From CAWJKP01 sp963843465 (GTDB taxonomy: Bacteria > Planctomycetota > Planctomycetia > Pirellulales > Thermoguttaceae), in the NCBI GenBank assembly GCA_963843465.1, contig CAWJKP010000002.1:310001-374000 (forward strand): DNA of 64,000 nucleotides. Reading direction: 5' to 3'. Numbering within the stretch: the stretch's first letter is position 1; each line of letters starts with the position of its first letter. The translations under genes and the position numbers were made by a program. Shown one piece after another: positions 58,610 to 64,000 of this stretch. The notes beneath the pieces were generated by a model. That model made no database searches and had not been told where the DNA came from. It worked only from the letters and a program-made list of their open reading frames with translations.

Positions 58610-60204
58610 GGCGGCTTTCCTTCGGCGACCCACTGGAACCCGGACTTGATGAAACGCGCTTTGGAGGACGGAGAGAGAATGGCTTCCAGCAGTCGGCGCA
58701 TGAGGTACTTGTGGCGCGAATCCTTGGCCACGGCGTAAGGCTGGATGGCCATCGCCTCGGGCAGGTTCATATCGAGGACGTCCAGGTACTTCTCCGCATT
58801 TTCCGGATTACTGAGCGCGTTGCTGCGGTAAACCACGATCAGATCCAAAGCGCCGGCGCGCATCTGATTCACCAGGGCGTGCCCCGCGTCGCTGTGAACG
58901 ACGGGGTGTTTCCGGGCCGGATCATAGACCTTGTCATGAAGCTTGAGCTTCTTGAGCAGGTCGTCGGTCAGCGCGCCGAGCGCCGAATTCACCGGGTGCG
59001 CCAGGCCGACCCGCAGCTCGGGCCGCGCCAGGTCGGCAATCGATTTGATCCTCGCCGGGTTGCCCTTCGGCACGACCAACACCATGTCGTTGCGGGAAAT
59101 GACTTTCGACGCCTCGAACCATCGCTGCACTTGCCTCATGAAGGAGACATCGCAGGAGAAGTAGGCGTCGGGAAAATGCGACGCCGCCGAAGGTTGGCCC
59201 TTGATGGCCTTCATCTGCGCGATAAGGATGCCGCATCCGTTATAATCGGTGTTGATCGTCACGCCTTCCCGCTCGCTGAACGACTTGACGAGGTCGTCGA
59301 TCCCGGGCTTGAGCATCGCGCCGGCCATGAGCATCAGCGACGGCCGATCCTCCCAGACGTCGGCATCCTCCACCGGCTGGAAGTAGTTCTTCCGGAGAGC
59401 CAATTGTCCGCGGTCCCGGGCCGTGAGATAACGCGCCAGGTGCAACGCGGCCGTGGGATGCTTCGCCGCCGCCACGATGCCCAACATGGCCTGTTCGCGG
59501 GCCCGGGCCTGGAACTCGGGCACCTCGACGACGTCCAGACCGAACGTGCGGGCCGTGGCGTCCCAAACCAGCGTCGCGTCGGCGGCGCCGATTTTCGCCG
59601 CCTGCGCCGCCTCGTTGACATTCCCCACGAAGGAAAGACGCCCCTGGGATGCACGCCGCCGATCGACGAGCGATTCCCACTGCCCCGTGCCGGCAAGTGC
59701 CCGCTGGGCGGCATTCGCCGTCGCCGTCAGCTCCGGATTCGGAAGCACCACGCGGACGTCGTCCTGCAATAAGTCCTTCAGGGCCGCAATCTTCCTCGGG
59801 TTTCCCGGCCCAACGGCCAACACCACGTGCTGCCGGGCAAAGGGCAGGACTTCGGCGACCAACCCCCGCCGGCGGGCTTCGGCCATGAACGATTCCTCGC
59901 CCGACAAATAGAGATCGACCCGGGCCGGCGCGACGCGGACCCTGCTCAGCAGACTGCCCGAGCTATCCGGCTCGATGCGAACGTTAACGCCGTACTCCTT
60001 CTGGTACTCGGCACAAGCCTCTTGAACCGGCTTCAGGAACCCCGTGGCACAGTATAAGACCAGCTCGTTCGGCTTCTGCCGCGGCTTGCTCGGGCGAGTC
60101 GAAGACCACAACAACAGAGTCAAGCCAATCATCGCGATCAGCGACCCGATGGCTACCAGCCAAGGTGTGGCGATGGAGCCGCGACGCATCGAACGTGTTT
60201 TCAC
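58606..60204 (-). CDS. Membrane-anchored double substrate-binding protein (ModA/WtpA-like)
   Basis: 532 aa; GTG 60204 with GGAGAA upstream. One N-terminal membrane anchor (WLVAIGSLIAMIGLTLLLW, 15-33), no lipobox. Two tandem substrate-binding lobes: domain 1 about 46-305 (LVLYCATGFLKPVQEACAEY, VVLAVGPGN, DATLVWDATARTFGLDVVEV) and domain 2 about 310-532 (SLMLMAGAMLKPGIDDLVKS, DAYFSCDVSFM, VLVVPKGNPARIKSIADLA). Both resemble the extracellular-solute-binding type 11/ModA-WtpA fold; domain 1 begins with the more typical LVLYCATG. Most importers use one such domain. First gene of the operon, coupled to the permease. Confidence 0.9.
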   Translation of the reverse strand: MKTRSMRRGSIATPWLVAIGSLIAMIGLTLLLWSSTRPSKPRQKPNELVLYCATGFLKPVQEACAEYQKEYGVNVRIEPDSSGSLLSRVRVAPARVDLYLSGEESFMAEARRRGLVAEVLPFARQHVVLAVGPGNPRKIAALKDLLQDDVRVVLPNPELTATANAAQRALAGTGQWESLVDRRRASQGRLSFVGNVNEAAQAAKIGAADATLVWDATARTFGLDVVEVPEFQARAREQAMLGIVAAAKHPTAALHLARYLTARDRGQLALRKNYFQPVEDADVWEDRPSLMLMAGAMLKPGIDDLVKSFSEREGVTINTDYNGCGILIAQMKAIKGQPSAASHFPDAYFSCDVSFMRQVQRWFEASKVISRNDMVLVVPKGNPARIKSIADLARPELRVGLAHPVNSALGALTDDLLKKLKLHDKVYDPARKHPVVHSDAGHALVNQMRAGALDLIVVYRSNALSNPENAEKYLDVLDMNLPEAMAIQPYAVAKDSRHKYLMRRLLEAILSPSSKARFIKSGFQWVAEGKPP

Positions 60205-60759
60205 GATCGCTTCTCCAGGAAGGTTCCGGCAGGGCTTGCAGCAGGCTGGTGGGCGACGCAGTCGGCGTCAGGCAGGGTGCCGGCTCATTGTAATCCCAAA
60301 ACCTATTATCACTTGGAAAGCGACGAGAAACCAGGGCGAAGTCCGCTCGGGTCGCCTTGGGGCTGATGCCTCGCGAATTGGCATCCGTTACGGCTTTACG
60401 TCGTCTTGAATTCCAAGACGGCAATCCCGGCCCATTCTGGATGGAAAGTCAACCGTAGCGTGGACCGATCGGCAGAGCGCCAGAAAAGGAACGATTCTCG
60501 GTACCCGAACCAGTGCCGATGCACCGTTATTTTCGTGTCTGTGGAGGGGCTGCCAGACAACCCGTTGGTGGCCAACGGGGGTCCTGTGATTTGTGCCTCC
60601 CTTCCGACAAGCCGAACCGTTCTTGACACCCGGTGCCCACCCGCTAAATTGAAGAGAACGATCAGTCTCGGGCGTTCCTGGAAAGCAACTATTCTTGATA
60701 CCCGGCGGCGGCGCAATAAACTGAGTGAAACCGGAACGGTAAAGACGCGGTAGGAACCT
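60205..60759. other. Divergent intergenic region
   Basis: 555 nt with no convincing gene. Features: a hairpin at 60561-60579 (CCCGTTGG / CCAACGGG, 3-nt loop) and a sigma-70-like promoter candidate at 60623-60650 towards the TIR gene. Confidence 0.5.
60623..60650 (+). promoter_or_regulatory. Candidate sigma-70-type promoter of the TIR gene
   Basis: TTGACA at 60623-60628 (perfect -35), 16-nt spacer, TAAATT at 60645-60650 (4 of 6 to TATAAT). The predicted transcript starts about 100 nt before the TIR ATG. Planctomycete promoters are poorly known; chance occurrence is possible. Confidence 0.4.
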
Positions 60760-61773
60760 ATGTCGAAAGTACAGATCTTCCTCAGCTATAGCCATGAAGA
60801 TCGGCGTTGGGTCGAGCCTGGGCCTTGGGGCCTCATCCCGTGGCTGGCCCAAGCACTCAAGAGGGACGGCGTCGAATTCTGGTACGACCCCGAACTGAGA
60901 ACGCTCCCGGGCGAAGATTTCAAGAGGAGGATTAGACTTGAGATTACGAAGGCACGATTCGCCTGTCTATTGATAAGCCAGGACTTTGTCAACTCCGATT
61001 TCATTCGCCACCTCGAACTTCCTTGGATACGAGAAAGGCTGGAAAGAGATGAACTGTCCATCATTCCGATACTTGTCGCACCGACCTTGTGGGAACAGGA
61101 AGACGAACTGAGCTGGCTGACGGAGCGACAGATGCTCCCTGGAACGCCGACGCCACTTATCGATTACGCCGGCGATGAGGGAAGATGGAAAGCCGTGCGG
61201 AATGAAATTCTTGCCGCGATCAGAAGCCGCATACGGGAAGCGAGTGGACAAACGGCGCCGGTAGTCGGGCCTTCTCAGCAAGAAGCAGCAGAACTCGCGC
61301 CGATCGCCGACTCAACGCGACAACTTTTTGAAGGCCGCGAGCCCCCGCAGGGAGGCGAAGTTTTGCGGGTCAAATGGGCGGGTAACAGCAAACGTCTTGC
61401 CGGCGCAGTAGCTATTGCGGTTTCGTGTGTCTTGCTTGGTATCGCGGTCTTCTCTGCATGGCGCGGTCGCCAAGGGGAAAGCACATCGCACTCGGGGAAT
61501 TTGCTGGTTGGGACAAAACCTCTGTCAGGTAGTCCTCCTCGGATAATGCGTGAGCAAGAGACGCCAGGCAGTGCCCAGTCGGCTAAAAGCGGTGCCCCTG
61601 GGCCTACCGATTCCACGAACGGTGCCCCAGTTGCCTCGCAGAATAGCGGCGCGGGACACCACCAGAAGTGGCGACCAACAAGTCCGGTTGCCACTCGCTG
61701 CCCGGTCGGCAAAAAGCGATGCCTCCGGCCCTACGGATTCCACCCACGATGGCACAGTTGGCTCACAGAATAG
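60760..61773 (+). CDS. TIR-domain membrane protein, N-terminal part (frameshifted)
   Basis: ATG 60760. TIR domain about residues 3-150: VQIFLSYSHEDRRWVE (4-19), then WLAQALKRDGVEFWYDPELR, CLLISQDFVNSDFIRHLEL. The Glu in FIRHLELPW (E86) is at the position of the catalytic Glu of NAD-cleaving TIR proteins (SARM1-like). A transmembrane segment RLAGAVAIAVSCVLLGIAVF follows at about 212-231. After a Ser/Gly/Pro-rich linker the frame is lost in the first of two direct repeats (near 61650) and stops at 61773. Continuation is the 61655-62542 entry. Function in defence or signalling is inferred from the TIR domain. Confidence 0.85.
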   Translation: MSKVQIFLSYSHEDRRWVEPGPWGLIPWLAQALKRDGVEFWYDPELRTLPGEDFKRRIRLEITKARFACLLISQDFVNSDFIRHLELPWIRERLERDELSIIPILVAPTLWEQEDELSWLTERQMLPGTPTPLIDYAGDEGRWKAVRNEILAAIRSRIREASGQTAPVVGPSQQEAAELAPIADSTRQLFEGREPPQGGEVLRVKWAGNSKRLAGAVAIAVSCVLLGIAVFSAWRGRQGESTSHSGNLLVGTKPLSGSPPRIMREQETPGSAQSAKSGAPGPTDSTNGAPVASQNSGAGHHQKWRPTSPVATRCPVGKKRCLRPYGFHPRWHSWLTE

Positions 61774-61820
61774 CGGTGCGCGGGATACAACCAGTAGTGA
61801 CGACCAACAAGTCCGGTTGC
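61578..61820. repeat. Two direct repeats (about 116 nt each, 127-nt spacing) in the TIR gene
   Basis: Copies 61578-61691 and 61705-61820. The first lacks a GC dinucleotide (AGCGGCGCGGG against AGCGGTGCGCGGG in copy 2), which shifts the frame. Restored, the period is 129 nt, 43 codons, encoding SAKSxAxGPTDST and QNSGARDTT-like linker units. Confidence 0.85.
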
Positions 61821-62542
61821 ATATCGTCACAACTCTTGGAACTGAGGCAACTGTGCCGTACACTTGGTTTTCTACAGACGATCAAAGGCTGTCGAGAGCC
61901 ATGGATGGAGATTTGCTCTTGCGTATACAGGAAGGGACCTATCTTGTGGTTCCACGTAATATCTTCCGTGAAGCCCAATTAGTGGATAAGAAACATGTCA
62001 TCACGTTGTCCACAGGAAAGAAGCTGACCGGCGTGCTTGCATGTTCCATCACAGCGGACAGAAAGGAGTATAGCCTGAGCAGTGCGAGACAGGTGCGGCT
62101 TCTGGGTCATCAGGAGTCGGCGAAGCCGGTAGACAACCCGCCCGCGACTTGGGAGCTTAGCGTTGACGGCATTGAGGGCGACAATGTTTTTGCCGGAGCA
62201 AATCTGCGCTTTGTCGCTGAACGCATGGTGGCCACTATGCTGGGTTATGCTCAAGCTCTGAAGGTCGTTGACGCTTTCTACCTCGAGATTGATGCGGCGG
62301 AAACGGCCGTCAACTGCGAAGACTTCCTCACGATTCGATTCGACGGCGAAATGGTGTCCTTGACCGCGCCCAATGGTACGGTGACCAATGGCAAGATGTT
62401 TGTTAGGATGGACAACTCTCAGAAGGCTTATGGCGCCTACTTGATCATGGATTTATCGGGAGGAGACGGTGTGAGGATCGTGCTCACGAGACCGGTATTC
62501 GTGCTCAGAAATCAGGCAAAGCGGAAGAACCGGCCGGAATGA
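61655..62542 (+). CDS. TIR-domain membrane protein, C-terminal sensor-like part
   Basis: Continues the TIR gene in the frame that reads SAKSDASGPTDSTHDG. After the linker comes a domain of about 230 residues with beta-rich composition: VRLHIVTTLGTEATVPYTWF, VITLSTGKKLTGVLACSI, DFLTIRFDGEMVSLTAPNG, GVRIVLTRPVFVLRNQ. By topology it would lie outside the cytoplasm. I know no family for it. The whole protein, TIR-TM-linker-sensor, would be about 594 aa. No own ribosome-binding site. Confidence 0.7.
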   Translation, partial: DTTRSGDQQVRLPLAARSAKSDASGPTDSTHDGTVGSQNSGARDTTSSDDQQVRLHIVTTLGTEATVPYTWFSTDDQRLSRAMDGDLLLRIQEGTYLVVPRNIFREAQLVDKKHVITLSTGKKLTGVLACSITADRKEYSLSSARQVRLLGHQESAKPVDNPPATWELSVDGIEGDNVFAGANLRFVAERMVATMLGYAQALKVVDAFYLEIDAAETAVNCEDFLTIRFDGEMVSLTAPNGTVTNGKMFVRMDNSQKAYGAYLIMDLSGGDGVRIVLTRPVFVLRNQAKRKNRPE

Positions 62543-63049
62543 GCGGTCCCGCCAACAGTAAGAATCGTGCCTGGGAGTTGGGATTCACGATTGCTCTGCG
62601 CAGCGGCAAAGCGCCAGACCTCTGTTCTTGGCTTTCATCTGCGATTTCTGGATGGTGTCGCTTTAGCCTCGCAGCCTAAGTTCGGGACGCTAACGTCACC
62701 GTAGAATATCGTCGAGTTCGGCCCCGCTGCCAACGAGGAACCGACGATGGGCTCGGCCAGGAAGACCGTCCGCGTCTCCATCTCCTCCCCGTTCCGGGAC
62801 ATGCACGCGGGTCGTGCCTTGGTTCGATTTGTCGCATCAAGTCATACGTATTCTCGAACATCCCGAAAAACGACCCTTTGATGATGCCTGGGGAGCGCCC
62901 CGGAAGCTCATCCCTTTGATGGCACTTGAGCGAAATCGGGTAGAGGCACCCGAAAAGGGTAACCCGGAGTTCCGAAATGCCAACGATTTGTGAGACGCCG
63001 ACAAATTTGGAAGGAGGGAGCGTGCCGATAGAAAAGGTCCCGTAGCCGC
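62543..63049. other. Intergenic region holding the DUF4062 remnant
   Basis: Outside 62747-62881 I see no gene or structured element. Confidence 0.4.
62747..62881 (+). pseudogene. DUF4062-like (STAND-NTPase N-terminus) remnant
   Basis: ATG 62747 with GAGGAA upstream, 44 codons. KTVRVSISSPFRDMHAGRAL (6-25) is close to the conserved VRVFxSSTFRDMxAER opening of DUF4062 domains, which start many NACHT/STAND defence or signalling proteins. The rest of the domain and all of the NTPase are absent. Lies 200 nt after the TIR gene on the same strand. Confidence 0.55.
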
Positions 63050-64000
63050 CTACTTGCGCAGACCTGGCAGAATGGCGTTGGTCGCTCGGCGAATGGTGTT
63101 GTCGTGCGTCAGCGCGAACTCACGGCCGGCGAAATAGGTGTGGTAGTCGGCGACGACGAGGTTGTAGGTCTCCGCGCTGTCGGCCGGCCCGGCCGAATCC
63201 ACGTCGACGGAGCCGGATACGGTATGGAGCCTCATGCCGGGTCTCAAGTCGCTGGCCTTCACCCAACCTTGCCCCGAGACCCAGAACGGATGCCCGCCGG
63301 TGGTCCGCATGGATTGTCCCTTGAGGTCGATGCGCGTCAGTCGCGTACTGGGCCGGATGGTGGTGTTCAAGACCGGCTTGTAGGCCAACCGCCCGCTCTC
63401 CAGATCCTGCGAGAGAACCCTGTCGCCGGGGCGAACTTGTTCAATGGGGACCGCGCCGCGGTCGGTCCAGGCGGGCGTGCCCGCCGCCAGGCACTCGTGC
63501 GGTGCAGCGGAAGGAGGCAGCGGCAGGCCGAAGGTGGGCGACTGCGATTGGCCCGGGGGAAAGGACTGCGGTTGGCCCAGAGGAAAGGGTCGCGATAGGG
63601 CGAGAGGAAAGGGCTGCGAGAGGGCTAGAGGTAGAGGTTGCTGTTGGGCCATCTCGGGCTCTTCGAGGATCGCCGGCAGCTTCGGTTCTGCCCGGACCAA
63701 TCCGATATAGCGGGGAGCCACGATCGCTCGCACGGATTTGGCTCCGGCCAGGGAGACCTCGTTGCGCTCGTTCCACCACTGCCACCACTGGTCGGGCGTC
63801 ACCAGGCCGTTTTGGCCCGTTGCCACCGCCAGCGTCTCGGCAATGCGCTGGTTCACGGCTTCCGTCGAGGCGTTCTGGCCCGTCACGGCCGCCTGGGCCA
63901 GCGAGGTTGCCGCACGCGCCCTCGGCAGCGCCGCCGGCGGTGGTGCGGCCGGCGCCGCACTGCTCGTGCTGCCCGGCGGCGGCGCCATGCGCGTTGCGCC
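63050..64000 (-). CDS. Hint (intein/hedgehog-like) domain protein, 5' end outside window
   Basis: Frame open to the window edge; first visible ATG is 63988, so 312 residues or the C-terminal part of a longer protein. N-terminal Ala/Pro-rich section, then a helical stretch (TPDQWWQWWNERNEV) and a linker of repeated PFPLALSQ-type units (about 115-155). The Hint domain runs from C166 (HECLAAGTPAWTD) through DRVLSQDLESG and the block-B TTGGHPFW (T229, H233) to a terminal YNLVVADYHTYFAG and THDN (H295, N297), the splice or cleavage junction pattern. In polymorphic toxins and hedgehog-like proteins such domains release or ligate what follows; here only about 15 residues follow. Confidence 0.8.
   Translation of the reverse strand, partial: GATRMAPPPGSTSSAAPAAPPPAALPRARAATSLAQAAVTGQNASTEAVNQRIAETLAVATGQNGLVTPDQWWQWWNERNEVSLAGAKSVRAIVAPRYIGLVRAEPKLPAILEEPEMAQQQPLPLALSQPFPLALSRPFPLGQPQSFPPGQSQSPTFGLPLPPSAAPHECLAAGTPAWTDRGAVPIEQVRPGDRVLSQDLESGRLAYKPVLNTTIRPSTRLTRIDLKGQSMRTTGGHPFWVSGQGWVKASDLRPGMRLHTVSGSVDVDSAGPADSAETYNLVVADYHTYFAGREFALTHDNTIRRATNAILPGLRK

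Noticed and set aside
1..64000. tRNA, rRNA or riboswitch genes
   Set aside because: I looked for cloverleaf arms with CCA-type ends and rRNA core sequences on both strands by eye and found none; covariance-model search was not possible.

Overview
The window is high-GC bacterial DNA that reads as Planctomycetota (most likely class Planctomycetia, Pirellulales-like). The evidence is the gene families: two DUF1549/DUF1553 + DUF1501 + pre-peptidase-C (PPC) clusters, DUF58/BatA-like/VWA membrane proteins, SUMF1-like and PQQ-propeller secreted proteins, a TAT-exported Gfo/Idh/MocA oxidoreductase, and a Hint-domain protein. No rRNA, tRNA or CRISPR array was seen.

Layout. 1-6012 (minus): a MoxR/Bat-type operon (DUF58, BatA-like VWA protein, second VWA protein) and a secreted hypothetical. 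6367-7848: MFS transporter. 8125-10868 (plus): psd-pssA-pmtA-like phospholipid operon (PS, PE and probably PC synthesis), then an RluA pseudouridine synthase at 11206-11943. 11950-13842: a graveyard holding an IS66 remnant and fragments of a tyrosine recombinase, a possible resolvase and a PLD-family gene. 14100-16256: ABC exporter. 16641-25666 (minus): secreted or membrane functions (truncated pectate-lyase-like gene, DUF5009 acyltransferase-like, a frameshifted glycoside-hydrolase-like gene, PQQ propeller, two SUMF1-like paralogues). 26947-35911 (plus): a frameshifted YjgF/RidA-superfamily gene followed by the first DUF1549-DUF1501-PPC cluster. 36292-37244: small genes and remnants. 37664-40942 (minus): a large secreted gene broken by two frameshifts. 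41258-43669: two small genes and a large serine recombinase. 43594-47400 (minus): HEAT-repeat protein and oxidoreductase. 47886-53214 (plus): the second DUF1549-DUF1501-PPC cluster. 53275-54601: TylF-like methyltransferase and a collapsed TPR/O-GlcNAc-transferase gene. 54729-60204 (minus): ammonium transporter and a molybdate/tungstate-type ABC importer with a double substrate-binding protein. 60760-62881: a TIR-transmembrane-sensor gene and a DUF4062-like remnant, possibly a decayed defence island. 63050-64000: Hint-domain protein cut by the window edge.

The most striking feature is how many repeats have entered reading frames without breaking them. Palindromes with arms of up to 28 bp lie inside three genes. 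Three 7-bp units lie in an ABC-transporter ATPase domain, and an 18-bp unit occurs four times in an MFS loop. Four long Ala/Lys-rich coiled-coil modules interrupt the DUF1549/1553 and PPC proteins of cluster 1, while the paralogous cluster 2 in the same window lacks them and serves as an internal control. Several genes carry 1-2 bp frameshifts, some in alternating GC tracts. Whether these are real or assembly errors cannot be decided from the sequence alone.
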